Shown here: piece after piece, positions 17,415 through 26,203 of the stretch
Position numbering within the stretch: position 1 is the first letter of the stretch
Layout: every line of letters begins with the position of its first letter
NCBI GenBank assembly: GCA_002315995.1
Contig: DCHN01000069.1
Location: 34,521-71,423 of the forward strand
Direction of reading: 5' to 3'
DNA from: Bacteroidales bacterium UBA1751
GTDB lineage: Bacteria > Bacteroidota > Bacteroidia > Bacteroidales > UBA932
Length of the DNA: 36,903 bases
Notes under the pieces: model-generated
Told to the model about the DNA's origin: nothing
What the model saw: only the letters and a program-made list of their open reading frames with translations
The model's database searches: none
Made by a program: the position numbers and the translations under genes

Positions 17415-17438
17415 ATGAAAATGCGGAAAAGATAGGGC

Positions 17439-17469
17439 TTGAAGAATATCAATCAACTTACTATATTTG
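17439..17469 (+). promoter_or_regulatory. Bacteroidetes-type promoter for the lipoprotein/MFS genes
   Basis: TTG (17439-17441), 20 bp, then TATATTTG (17462-17469), a perfect TAnnTTTG. The lipoprotein ATG at 17496 follows 27 bases later. It diverges from the DUF3467 promoter region. Confidence 0.72.
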
Positions 17470-17495
17470 TATTCACATTTAAACGGGATTATATT

Positions 17496-17909
17496 ATGAA
17501 AAAGATTTTGATGGCAGTTATGGTTGCCGTTTTGGGTTTAATGACGCTCTCTTCCTGCAGCAGCGACAATAAGTACGGAACACACAAGTTTCTCATTGTA
17601 ACAAAGGTTAATGTAATAGATGCCACTGACAGAAATCTTATTGTTGCCAAAATAGCAGAGGATCCATATTTCTCAAGCCAGCCTACATACGAGGGCAAAT
17701 TCTACGATTGTGTTGAACTGGCCATTCAGGAGTTCAAGCAGCATTGCAATGCTTTGGACGCTGATTTCATTGAGTCACATCTGAAAGATCCGAACAACGA
17801 TTATGTAAGAATCAACCTATGGTCATGCGATCCTGCACAAAACTGGGTAGCTTGCGTTTTCAGATCAAGTTTCTGGAAATTTGACATGAATCCATCTGAT
17901 GAAGAATAA
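17496..17909 (+). CDS. Small lipoprotein of unknown function
   Basis: I do not recognise this 137-residue product. It has a classic lipoprotein leader, MKKILMAVMVAVLGLMTLSSC, with Cys21 as lipid-attachment site followed by SSDN. The mature part (about 117 residues) is a mixed alpha/beta sequence containing KFLIVTKVNVIDATDRN, three later cysteines (CVELA, HCNAL, SCDPA, plus CVF) and a Trp-rich end. The start at 17496 is chosen over 17439 because the signal peptide begins there and the promoter -7 box lies between the two. It precedes an MFS transporter by 38 bases. Confidence 0.8.
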   Translation: MKKILMAVMVAVLGLMTLSSCSSDNKYGTHKFLIVTKVNVIDATDRNLIVAKIAEDPYFSSQPTYEGKFYDCVELAIQEFKQHCNALDADFIESHLKDPNNDYVRINLWSCDPAQNWVACVFRSSFWKFDMNPSDEE

Positions 17910-17947
17910 TTGTATTTAAAGATTAATTGGTTTAAAACTTATTTCAG

Positions 17948-19348
17948 ATGACAAAAACACTGAGAAAATACATCAACGACAACGTATGGGCCAGGTGGGC
18001 TGCATTGATTCTGGTCTCTTCTCTCATGTTCTTCACATATATGTTTGAAGAGATACTATCTCCGTTGGAATCAATGGTTGAGATTGAAAAGGGGTGGAGT
18101 CCTGAAATTTATGGAACATACGCAGCAGGTGAATATATTTTCAATGTGCTTGGATTTCTTATTGTAGCCGGAATCATTCTTGACAAGTGGGGAGTACGTG
18201 TAACAGGAAGTGTATGCGGAGCGGTAATGGCGCTAGGCGGATTCATAAAGTGGTATGCCCTAAGCGACTACTTTACCGGTACAGCTTTGGAAAGCTGGCT
18301 CAACTCATGGTGGGTTGAAATGCCTGCTACTGCCAAGCTCTCAGCATTCGGTTTTCTTCTTTTCGGATGCGGAATAGAACTGGGAGGAACCAGTGTGCAT
18401 AAGGCGGTTGCCAAATGGTTCAAAGGCAAGGAGATGGCACTTGCAATGGCGGTAAGATTCTCAATTACCAGAGTAAGCGTATTCCTGGTCTTCTCAATTG
18501 CGCCTTACATTGCCAACAAATATGGAAGCGTAACACCGGCAGTTGCTTTCTTTGCGCTTCTCAATGTTGTAGGCCTGCTTGGATACCTTATCTTCTGCGT
18601 AATGGATTACAAGTACGACAAGCAGTTGGGTGAAGATGCAACAGAGGAGAAAGAGGAACCGTTCAAGGCATCAGATACCCTTGCAATATTCAAGAGCAAG
18701 GTATTCTGGCTCATCTCCGGAATTACATTCTTCTACTTTGCCACAGCTCTTCCATTCCAGAAGTTTGCAACAAATATGCTTGAGAGCCAGTTGGGGCTTG
18801 CCAACGAAGTTGCAGCCAATATTTTCAGATGGTATCCTATGTTCGCAGCAATAATGACTCCTGTTTTCGGAATATTGCTTGACAAGAGAGGAAAAGGGGC
18901 ATCAATGCTGATCTGGGGCTCTCTGCTGCTCTGCATCGATTGTCTCATTTTTGCATTTGTTCTTCCAGTATTGCCATCAAAAATTTTAGCATTCACAACA
19001 ATTGCACTGCTTGGTGTATCGTTCTCAATGTTCGGAGCTGCAATTTGGCCATCGATTCCAGCAGTAATAGATGAAAAGGTTCTTGGAAGCGCATACTGTC
19101 TGGTATATTGGGTTCAGAATGTAGGACTCTGCATCTTCCCTGTTATAATAGGGTGGGTGCTTGAAGCTGCGAATCCTGGTGTAGCCGAGGCCATTCAGAG
19201 CGGAGATACAGCTGCCAACTACAACTACACAATGCCAATGGTGGTGTTTGCTCTCTGCGGGCTGTTTGCTGCTGCAATTGGATATTTCCTTCTTGCAGAA
19301 GACCGCAAAAAACAGTATGGTCTGCAACTGCCTAACATTAAGAGTTAA
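17948..19348 (+). CDS. MFS transporter, substrate unknown
   Basis: A 466-residue inner-membrane protein with about twelve hydrophobic segments. Motif-A-like loops appear in both halves: LDKWGVRVTG (78-87) and GILLDKRGKGAS in the second half. A charged central loop (KYDKQLGEDATEEKEEPFKA) separates the halves. This is the Major Facilitator layout. The N-terminus has an acidic FEEILSPLESMVEIEKGW segment between TM1 and TM2, which I cannot tie to a substrate. It is probably co-transcribed with the small lipoprotein upstream. The PhzF-family gene follows after 35 bases. Confidence 0.85.
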   Translation: MTKTLRKYINDNVWARWAALILVSSLMFFTYMFEEILSPLESMVEIEKGWSPEIYGTYAAGEYIFNVLGFLIVAGIILDKWGVRVTGSVCGAVMALGGFIKWYALSDYFTGTALESWLNSWWVEMPATAKLSAFGFLLFGCGIELGGTSVHKAVAKWFKGKEMALAMAVRFSITRVSVFLVFSIAPYIANKYGSVTPAVAFFALLNVVGLLGYLIFCVMDYKYDKQLGEDATEEKEEPFKASDTLAIFKSKVFWLISGITFFYFATALPFQKFATNMLESQLGLANEVAANIFRWYPMFAAIMTPVFGILLDKRGKGASMLIWGSLLLCIDCLIFAFVLPVLPSKILAFTTIALLGVSFSMFGAAIWPSIPAVIDEKVLGSAYCLVYWVQNVGLCIFPVIIGWVLEAANPGVAEAIQSGDTAANYNYTMPMVVFALCGLFAAAIGYFLLAEDRKKQYGLQLPNIKS

Positions 19349-19383
19349 AAATTACTCTTACGTTAATATAAAGTCAATTTACT

Positions 19384-20232
19384 ATGAATCAATACTATAT
19401 TGACGCATTTACAGGCCCTGCTGCCACTGGCAACAGGGCTTGTGTCATAGAATTGGAGGAGTGGCTTCCAACGGAAAAAATGCTAGAACTGGCAAAGCGC
19501 AACGGACTCCCCGAAACTGCCTTTTTCGTAAAACAGGAAGGAGATGATCAGTACGTACTCAAATGGTTTACTCCAGACATTGAAATGGACCTGTGCGGCC
19601 ACGCAACTCTTGCTACCGGATATGCCATTTCCAGTTTGATTTATCCAAAGCTTAACAACAGTATCTCATCAGGCGAGAGTTTCAGTAGTAATTCAAATAG
19701 AAGTAACTGCATTAAACGGGTGCTGAAATTTGATACAAACAGCGGTGAAGTTGCAGTGGAGGTTGCGCCTGACGGGAGACTCACACTTGATTTTCCTTCA
19801 AGGATGCCTGAGCCAGCCAAGTTGCCTGAAAATATTCTTAATGCACTGAACTTCAAACCACTTGAAGTTTATAAAGCAAGGGATTACGTTCTGGTATATA
19901 ATAGTGCTGAAGAGATAGAAAATATGGAGATTGACCGCACAGAGTTTGATCTGATTAACATGGATCCGGGAGGAGTTATTGTAACTGCACCCGCATCTGG
20001 AAGCAGGTTCAAGGATTGTGATTTTGTCTCAAGATTCTTCACTCCTCAGGCTACCATTCTTGAGGACCCTGTTACCGGCTCAGCTCACTGTTCCCTCATA
20101 CCATTCTGGGCAAAACGGCTGGGTAAAAACGAATTGACTGCACGCCAGCTATCAAAAACAGGAGGTATCTTATACTGCAAAGATCAAGGAGAAAGGGTAA
20201 GAATTTCCGGCTATGCTACAGAGGTGAAATAA
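19384..20232 (+). CDS. PhzF-family isomerase/epimerase-fold protein
   Basis: A 282-residue protein of the PhzF (diaminopimelate-epimerase-like) fold. The conserved start YIDAFTGPAATGNRACV (5-21), catalytic Glu44 in LPETAFF, DLCGHATLATGY (69-80) and EDPVTGSAHCSLIPFW are all present. Housekeeping members have unknown substrates; a role in phenazine synthesis is not implied. Residues about 89-112 are a Ser/Asn-rich insertion between core strands. It ends 37 bases before a strong terminator that isolates it from valS. Confidence 0.9.
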   Translation: MNQYYIDAFTGPAATGNRACVIELEEWLPTEKMLELAKRNGLPETAFFVKQEGDDQYVLKWFTPDIEMDLCGHATLATGYAISSLIYPKLNNSISSGESFSSNSNRSNCIKRVLKFDTNSGEVAVEVAPDGRLTLDFPSRMPEPAKLPENILNALNFKPLEVYKARDYVLVYNSAEEIENMEIDRTEFDLINMDPGGVIVTAPASGSRFKDCDFVSRFFTPQATILEDPVTGSAHCSLIPFWAKRLGKNELTARQLSKTGGILYCKDQGERVRISGYATEVK

Positions 20233-20239
20233 TTGAATA

Positions 20240-20271
20240 TTTGCGTTTGAGTACTATATATTGTATTTTTG
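20240..20271 (+). promoter_or_regulatory. Bacteroidetes-type promoter for valS
   Basis: TTTG (20240-20243), 20 bp spacer, TATTTTTG (20264-20271). The -7 box abuts the 5' arm of the terminator hairpin, so a transcript begun here would start inside that arm and could not form the full hairpin. Confidence 0.7.
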
Positions 20272-20311
20272 CAGATTGCAGCAAATAGCTGTAGTCTGCA
20301 TTATTTTTTTT
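20270..20311 (+). terminator. Strong intrinsic terminator between phzF-like gene and valS
   Basis: A 13-bp stem of TGCAGATTGCAGC (20270-20282) with GCTGTAGTCTGCA (20288-20300), containing two G-T wobbles, loop AAATA, followed by TTATTTTTTTT. It lies 37 bases after the upstream stop and 59 bases before the valS ATG. The rest of this 138-bp gap, 20312-20370, is A-rich and shows nothing else. Confidence 0.85.
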
Positions 20312-20370
20312 GGAAATCAATGCAGTTTATAAATAAAAAACAGTTCAAGAAAAGCAAATAATTCAGAAAT

Positions 20371-23073
20371 ATGGAGATTCCAGCAAAGTACAGCCCCGTT
20401 GACGTTGAGGATAAATGGTACGAATATTGGGTTGAAAAGAAATTCTTTCATTCAGAGCCGGACGGCAGAATACCTTACACAATTGTAATTCCGCCGCCAA
20501 ACGTCACCGGAGTACTTCATATGGGCCATATGCTCAACAATACCATTCAAGATGCTCTTATCAGGAGGGCAAGAATGACCGGTAAGAACGCATGCTGGGT
20601 TCCGGGAACCGACCACGCTTCTATTGCAACCGAGGCAAAGGTTGTGAACAAACTTGCACAGATGGGCATCAAGAAGCGCGATCTCACTCGCGAGCAGTTC
20701 CTCAAGTATGCTTGGGAGTGGAAGGAGGAGCACGGAGGAATGATTCTCAAACAGCTCCGCAAACTTGGTGCAAGCTGCGATTGGGACCGTACAGCCTTCA
20801 CAATGGATGAAATAAGAAGCGAATCTGTTCTCAAAGTGTTTGTTGACCTATACGAGAAGGGACTGATATACAGAGGGCTGAGAATGGTTAACTGGGATCC
20901 GAAAGCGCAGACGGTACTCTCAACTGAGGAGGTTGTATACAAGAACGAGAAATCAAAACTCTACTATTTGCGTTATTATGTAGCTGATTCAAAAGAGAAT
21001 CCAGTAGTACCAACAGGTATTGAAGGAGAAGTTCTGCATAAGGATGCAAAGGGATATTATGCAGTTGTTGCTACAACCCGTCCCGAGACAATTATGGGTG
21101 ATACCGCAATGTGTATCAATCCAAAGGATCCAAAGAACCAGTGGCTGAAAGGACACAAGGTAATTGTTCCTCTCGTTGGCAGAGTAATACCTGTTATTGA
21201 GGACCGTTATGTAGATGTTGAGTTCGGTACAGGATGCTTGAAGGTTACACCGGCACACGATGTAAACGACTATGCACTTGGAAAGACACATAATCTTGAA
21301 ACAATTGACATCTTCAATGCAGACGGTACTCTCTCTGAGGCAGCAGGCCTCTATATAGGCAAAGATCGAATGGTTGTAAGAAAGGAGATTGCCGCAGATC
21401 TTCAGAGTGCAGACCTTATGGAGAAGATAGAGGATTACGAGAACAAGGTCGGTTACTCTGAAAGGAATCCAGACACCGCTGTTGAGCCAAGGCTCTGCAA
21501 GCAATGGTTCCTCAAGATGCAGCACTTTGCAGACATAGCACTTCCACCTGTAATGGAGGGTGAAATAAAATTCTATCCAAACAAGTATGTGAACACATAC
21601 CGTAACTGGTTGGAGAATATTCAGGACTGGTGCATAAGCCGTCAGCTCTGGTGGGGCCACAGAATTCCAGCATACTTCCTGCCTGTTGCAGATGGAGAGG
21701 AGGAGCAGTTCGTAGTTGCAATAAATGAAGAGGAGGCTCTGGCAAAGGCAAGAAAAATCAAGGGCTTCGAGAGTGTCAAGGCAGAGGAGCTCATGCATGA
21801 TGAGGATGCTCTTGATACATGGTTCTCAAGCTGGTTGTGGCCTGTAAGCCTCTTTGAAGGAATAACAAAGCCGGGCAACAAGGAAATAGAGTATTATTAC
21901 CCTACCTGCGACCTTGTTACCGGACCTGATATCATCTTCTTCTGGGTTGCAAGAATGATTATGGCCGGTGAAGAGTATATGAAGAAGATTCCATTCGGAA
22001 ACGTATATTTTACAGGTATTGTAAGGGACAAGCTGGGCAGGAAGATGAGCAAGCAGCTTGGCAACTCACCTGACCCAATAAAACTTATTGAACAGTATGG
22101 CGCGGATGGTGTACGTCTTGGAATTCTTCTCTGTACGTCAGCCGGAAACGACATTCTCTTTGATGAGAGCCAGGTGGAGCAGGGAAGGAACTTTGCAAAC
22201 AAGATTTGGAATGCATACAGGCTTGTGAAGGGATGGGAGAGCGGTGATGAGGTAGCACAGCCTGAGCATAGCGCACTGGCTGTAAAGTGGTTCGATGCAA
22301 TGCTCAACAAAACACTTGAGCAGATGAACGACTGCTTTGAAAAGTTCCGTCTAAACGATGCGGTAATGCAGATTTACAAACTCTTCTGGGATGATTTCTG
22401 CGCAATGTATCTTGAGATTGTAAAACCTGGATTCGGAGCGAAGATAGATACAGCAACATACAAAGCCACTCTTGCCTTCTTTGACACACTTCTCAAGCTT
22501 CTTCATCCGTTCATGCCATTCATAACAGAGGAGCTCTGGCAGAATCTTGAGGAGAGAAAGGATGGAGAGACAATAATGCTTCAGCAGATTCCTAAGCCAA
22601 AGAGCTACCAGGAGAATATGCTTGACCAGTTCACCATTGCCTCAGAGGTAATTATGAACATAAGGAATATAAGGCAGAGCAAGAACATCTCTCCAAAGGA
22701 GAGTCTCAAACTCTTTGCAAAGGGATTCAGCGGCAATGAATTCGCTGCAGTAATAAAGAGGCTTGCAAATATTTCCGATCTTGAGAATGTTGAGAATTTC
22801 GGCGAGATAAACGGACAGACATTCCTTGTTGGAACAATGGAGTTCTATGTTCCGCTTGATGGCTTCATCAACGTTGAACAGGAGGTTGCCAAGATAAACG
22901 AGGAGATTGCCTACTTTACAAAATTCCTTGCAAGCGTAAGGGCAAAACTCTCAAATGAGAAGTTTGTATCAAAGGCTCCTGCAAATGTTGTGGAGGTTGA
23001 GAAGAAAAAGGAGAGTGATGCTCTTACAAAATTGGAAACCCTGAACGCCAGACTAGCTGCGTTGAAAAAGTAA
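20371..23073 (+). CDS. valS: Valyl-tRNA synthetase
   Basis: A 900-residue class I aminoacyl-tRNA synthetase that charges tRNA-Val in the cytoplasm. The HIGH motif is HMGH (50-53) within PPPNVTGVLHMGHMLNNT, and the KMSKS motif is KMSKQ (558-562). Between them is the editing (CP1) domain, with TTRPETIMGDTAM and GTGCLKVTPAHDVNDY. WENIQDWCISRQLWWGHRIP-like residues and the HPFMPFITEELWQ anticodon-domain segment fix the valine specificity. The C-terminus is the coiled-coil arm (about residues 830-900, rich in KINEEIAYF and EKKKESDALTKL). The promoter at 20240-20271 serves it. Confidence 0.97.
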   Translation: MEIPAKYSPVDVEDKWYEYWVEKKFFHSEPDGRIPYTIVIPPPNVTGVLHMGHMLNNTIQDALIRRARMTGKNACWVPGTDHASIATEAKVVNKLAQMGIKKRDLTREQFLKYAWEWKEEHGGMILKQLRKLGASCDWDRTAFTMDEIRSESVLKVFVDLYEKGLIYRGLRMVNWDPKAQTVLSTEEVVYKNEKSKLYYLRYYVADSKENPVVPTGIEGEVLHKDAKGYYAVVATTRPETIMGDTAMCINPKDPKNQWLKGHKVIVPLVGRVIPVIEDRYVDVEFGTGCLKVTPAHDVNDYALGKTHNLETIDIFNADGTLSEAAGLYIGKDRMVVRKEIAADLQSADLMEKIEDYENKVGYSERNPDTAVEPRLCKQWFLKMQHFADIALPPVMEGEIKFYPNKYVNTYRNWLENIQDWCISRQLWWGHRIPAYFLPVADGEEEQFVVAINEEEALAKARKIKGFESVKAEELMHDEDALDTWFSSWLWPVSLFEGITKPGNKEIEYYYPTCDLVTGPDIIFFWVARMIMAGEEYMKKIPFGNVYFTGIVRDKLGRKMSKQLGNSPDPIKLIEQYGADGVRLGILLCTSAGNDILFDESQVEQGRNFANKIWNAYRLVKGWESGDEVAQPEHSALAVKWFDAMLNKTLEQMNDCFEKFRLNDAVMQIYKLFWDDFCAMYLEIVKPGFGAKIDTATYKATLAFFDTLLKLLHPFMPFITEELWQNLEERKDGETIMLQQIPKPKSYQENMLDQFTIASEVIMNIRNIRQSKNISPKESLKLFAKGFSGNEFAAVIKRLANISDLENVENFGEINGQTFLVGTMEFYVPLDGFINVEQEVAKINEEIAYFTKFLASVRAKLSNEKFVSKAPANVVEVEKKKESDALTKLETLNARLAALKK

Positions 23074-23097
23074 TTAGAAACTAATAACAAGAATATT

Positions 23098-23331
23098 ATG
23101 ACTACATTTCTGTTTTTGGGAAACCTTGGAATGGGTGAAATCATTGTAATTGCTCTTATTGTACTGCTTCTGTTTGGAGGAAAAAAGATTCCTGAGCTGA
23201 TGAAGGGAATTGGCAAGGGCGTCAAAAGTTTCAAAGATGGCGTAAAGGGTATTGAAGAGGATATCAACAATCCGAACTCAAACTACAACAAGGACGAGAA
23301 GAGCTCCAACTACAACAAAGAGGAGAAATAA
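23098..23331 (+). CDS. tatA: Sec-independent translocase subunit TatA/TatE
   Basis: A 77-residue protein with one N-terminal membrane helix (about 13-26, GEIIVIALIVLLLF), the FGGKKIPELMKGIGKGVKSFKDG hinge and amphipathic helix, and a short charged tail. This is the TatA pore-forming subunit. The tail contains a near-duplicate, SNYNKDEK then SNYNKEEK, reflecting a 27-bp-period repeat at 23281-23328. It is followed by tatC after 58 bases; no separate tatB is present, as is usual for Bacteroidetes. Confidence 0.93.
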   Translation: MTTFLFLGNLGMGEIIVIALIVLLLFGGKKIPELMKGIGKGVKSFKDGVKGIEEDINNPNSNYNKDEKSSNYNKEEK

Positions 23332-23389
23332 TAACGTTTGATTCCACAGGCAAGAAAAACGTTTTTTGCAGTTGGAGAAATAGCATCAA

Positions 23390-24184
23390 ATGTCACAGGA
23401 GGAGAAACAGATGACCTTCTGGGAGCATCTTGACGAGTTGCGCAAGGTGATTTTCAGAAGTGCAATTGCACTGGTTATTGTTATGGCCGGAATATTCACT
23501 CTAAAGGAGTGGGTATTCGATTATGTCATACTTGCACCAGCCAGTGATTCATTTCCTCTATACCGGGTAATGGATAAGATCCTCGGACTAATAGGGCTGC
23601 CGCTTCTGGATGAATTCCATCTGAATATCATTAATATAGATATGGCGGCGCAGTTCTTCATCCATATCTCAACTTCATTCTACCTTGCCCTTGTGCTTAC
23701 AATGCCATATATCTTCTTCCAATTGTGGTCATTTGTAAAACCAGCGCTTTATGAGAATGAAAAAAAGGCTGTAACAAGTGCATTCTCGTTTGCCGGCATA
23801 TTGTTCTATGTTGGAATACTTGTTGGCTACTATCTCATATTCCCATTGACAATAAGATTCCTTGGAACGTATCAGGTCAGTGAGAGCGTTGCCAACACCA
23901 TATCTCTGCAGTCATACATCAATATGTTCGTATGGCTCATTCTTGTCATAGGTATTGTATTTGAGATGCCTTCTCTGGCAGCTATTCTGAGCAGGCTGGG
24001 AATCCTTTCCAAAGAGTTCCTCAGAAAATACAGGAAACATGCATTTGTAGCATTGATTATTCTTGCAGCAATAATAACACCTTCAGGTGACCCATTCACA
24101 CTTATGGCTGTAGGATTGCCTCTGTATGCACTGTATGAACTGAGCATCATTGTATGCAAGAGCTCCAAAAGTGAGGATGATTGA
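23390..24184 (+). CDS. tatC: Sec-independent translocase subunit TatC
   Basis: A 264-residue polytopic inner-membrane protein and twin-arginine signal receptor. Its N-terminus is the typical MTFWEHLDELRKVIFRS (8-24). FFQLWSFVKPALYENEKK and the IITPSGDPFTLMAVGLPLYALYE segment are family hallmarks. About six hydrophobic spans are visible. Paired with tatA immediately upstream, it forms a minimal TatAC translocase. The ABC-F gene begins 22 bases after the stop. Confidence 0.95.
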   Translation: MSQEEKQMTFWEHLDELRKVIFRSAIALVIVMAGIFTLKEWVFDYVILAPASDSFPLYRVMDKILGLIGLPLLDEFHLNIINIDMAAQFFIHISTSFYLALVLTMPYIFFQLWSFVKPALYENEKKAVTSAFSFAGILFYVGILVGYYLIFPLTIRFLGTYQVSESVANTISLQSYINMFVWLILVIGIVFEMPSLAAILSRLGILSKEFLRKYRKHAFVALIILAAIITPSGDPFTLMAVGLPLYALYELSIIVCKSSKSEDD

Positions 24185-24206
24185 TTTGATTATTGGGCTT
24201 TGACGG

Positions 24207-26165
24207 ATGATTTCAGTTAACAATCTTACAGTAAGTTTCGGTGGTTTTGACCTCTTCAAGGATGTCAATTTCCATATCAATGACACGGACCGTATAGGAC
24301 TTGTTGGCAAAAACGGAGCAGGTAAGTCAACCATGCTCAAGATAATAGTAGGAATCAACCATCCAACTGAAGGTACGGTTACACTCCCATCGGGTACAAG
24401 AATAGGTTATCTTCCACAGCAAATGGAGCATGCCAAGGACAAGAGTGTATTTGATGAGACTCTTACGGCATTCTCCGAACTTTTTGAACTTCACGCCAAA
24501 ATAGAGAAGATTTCCACCGAACTCGCCACAAGAACAGACTACGAGAGCAATGCATACAACAAGCTCATTGTAAAACTGAACGAGTACAATGAACTGGTCT
24601 CAATAGAGGAGAGTGAACCGGTTGAATCACAGGTTGAACGCGTTCTACTGGGCCTTGGTTTCAAGAAGGAGGATTTTGCCAGACCTACCAGGGAGTTCTC
24701 CCAGGGATGGAACATGCGAATTGAACTTGCAAAGGTTCTTTTGAGAAAGCCATCGGTAATTCTCCTTGACGAGCCAACAAACCATCTTGACATTGAATCC
24801 ATTGAGTGGTTTGAAGATTACTTGAGAGATTTCAAGGGAAGCATCATACTGATTTCACACGACCGCAAGTTCCTCGACAACATAACCAACCGCACTGTTG
24901 AAATAATGTGCGGCAAGATATACGACTACAAGGTATCATATTCAAAGTATAAGATTCTCCGCGCCGAGAGGATGACCCAGCAGAGGGCGGCCTTTGAAAA
25001 CCAGCAGAGAATGATTGATAAGACCGAGGAGTTCATAGAGCGCTTCAGATACAAGGCAACCAAGAGCAATCAGGTTCAGAGCCGCATAAAAGCGCTTGAG
25101 AAGGTGGAGAGAATAGAGATTGACCAGGAGGATCTTTCACGCCTGGCAATAAAGTTCCCGCCTGCCCCACGAAGCGGCCAGGTTGTATTCAAGGCTGTTG
25201 ATGCTGAAATAGGTTACCCCGGAAAGGTGATTCTTCCAGCTGCCAATATGGTTATTGAAAGAGGGGAGAAGGTGGCATTTGTTGGAAGAAACGGAGAGGG
25301 AAAGACCACAATGATGAGGGTGCTCTGCAAAGAGCTCTTCCCAAGTAGCGGGGAGGCAACTGTAGGTTTCAATGTTGATTTAGGATATTACGCTCAGAAT
25401 CAGGAAGATATTCTTAACAAACAAGATACCGTCTTTGATACTTTAGACAGAATTGCAGTAGGTGACATACGCACCAAACTGCGTGACATTCTTGCTGCAT
25501 TCCTCTTCAAGGGAGAGGATATTGACAAAAAGGTTGCCGTGCTCAGCGGTGGCGAGAGGGCAAGACTTGCAATGGCCAAACTGATGCTGCGCCCACATAA
25601 TGTGCTTGCACTCGATGAGCCTACAAACCACATGGACCTGCTCTCAAAGGATATAATAAAGCAGGCTCTCCAGGCATACGACGGTACTCTTGTAATAGTA
25701 TCGCACGACCGTGACTTCCTCGATGGGCTCGTTGACAAAGTATATGAGTTCAAGGATGGCAATGTCAAGGAGCATCTTGGCGGAATCAATGACTTCTTGG
25801 AAAAGAAGAGGCTCTCGAACATGCAGGAGCTGGAAAGGCATGCGCCAAAAAGGGAAAATGATGCACAAGTCAACGCCGTTAAAGGTGGTACAAGTGTAGC
25901 AAAAAGCGGAAGTGCAGCCGTGAAATCCGAGCCCAAACTCACGTTCCAGCAGCAGAAGGAGCTGGCAAGAGTTGAGAACAAGAAGAAACAACGCATAGCA
26001 AAACTTGAAGAGGAAATAGCCCAACTTGAAGAGCAGATGGCTGCAATAGAGAAGGAGCTCTCAACCGACAACAAGCCCGAGAACCTGATGAAACTCTCTT
26101 GCGAATATGAGGAACTCAAGGGCAAGCTCGACCGCAAGATGGATGAATGGAGTTCCCTCGCCTAG
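24207..26165 (+). CDS. ABC-F family ATPase (ribosome-associated, Uup/EttA-like)
   Basis: A 652-residue soluble protein with two ABC cassettes and no membrane domain. Cassette 1 has Walker A GKNGAGKST (34-42), a degenerate signature FSQGWNMRIELAKVLL and LLDEPTNHLDIES. Cassette 2 has GRNGEGKTT, LSGGERARLAMAKLML and LDEPTNHMDLLS. A linker rich in charged residues lies between them, and a coiled coil rich in K and E (about 570-650) ends the protein, as in Uup-type ABC-F. These proteins act at the ribosomal E site or in DNA-related roles; which applies here cannot be told. It overlaps only the non-homologous 5' part of the next frame. Confidence 0.92.
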   Translation: MISVNNLTVSFGGFDLFKDVNFHINDTDRIGLVGKNGAGKSTMLKIIVGINHPTEGTVTLPSGTRIGYLPQQMEHAKDKSVFDETLTAFSELFELHAKIEKISTELATRTDYESNAYNKLIVKLNEYNELVSIEESEPVESQVERVLLGLGFKKEDFARPTREFSQGWNMRIELAKVLLRKPSVILLDEPTNHLDIESIEWFEDYLRDFKGSIILISHDRKFLDNITNRTVEIMCGKIYDYKVSYSKYKILRAERMTQQRAAFENQQRMIDKTEEFIERFRYKATKSNQVQSRIKALEKVERIEIDQEDLSRLAIKFPPAPRSGQVVFKAVDAEIGYPGKVILPAANMVIERGEKVAFVGRNGEGKTTMMRVLCKELFPSSGEATVGFNVDLGYYAQNQEDILNKQDTVFDTLDRIAVGDIRTKLRDILAAFLFKGEDIDKKVAVLSGGERARLAMAKLMLRPHNVLALDEPTNHMDLLSKDIIKQALQAYDGTLVIVSHDRDFLDGLVDKVYEFKDGNVKEHLGGINDFLEKKRLSNMQELERHAPKRENDAQVNAVKGGTSVAKSGSAAVKSEPKLTFQQQKELARVENKKKQRIAKLEEEIAQLEEQMAAIEKELSTDNKPENLMKLSCEYEELKGKLDRKMDEWSSLA

Positions 26166-26203
26166 GTTATTGGTTAACAGTACAATTACATCATAAATCG
26201 GAT

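Noticed and set aside
19597..19602. Other GGCCAC occurrences (also 21655-21660) as extra repeat copies
   Set aside because: They encode the conserved CGHATL motif of PhzF and the WWGH segment of valyl-tRNA synthetase; the surrounding bases do not match the repeat.
20989..21798. 269-residue open frame antisense to valS
   Set aside because: Lies entirely opposite the editing and catalytic regions of valS, has cysteine/leucine-rich composition typical of shadow frames, and no recognisable domain.
23281..23328. 27-bp-period duplication in the tatA tail as a mobile or phase-variable repeat
   Set aside because: Two imperfect units only, in a dispensable charged tail; better explained as ordinary local duplication.
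23333..23367. Hairpin AACGTTT ... AAACGTT plus T run between tatA and tatC as a terminator
   Set aside because: Stem is only 7 AT-rich base pairs with a 17-base loop; unlikely to stop transcription between two genes that must be co-expressed.
25400..26137. 245-residue open frame antisense to the ABC-F gene
   Set aside because: Serine-rich mirror of the charged coiled-coil region; no start context or domain.
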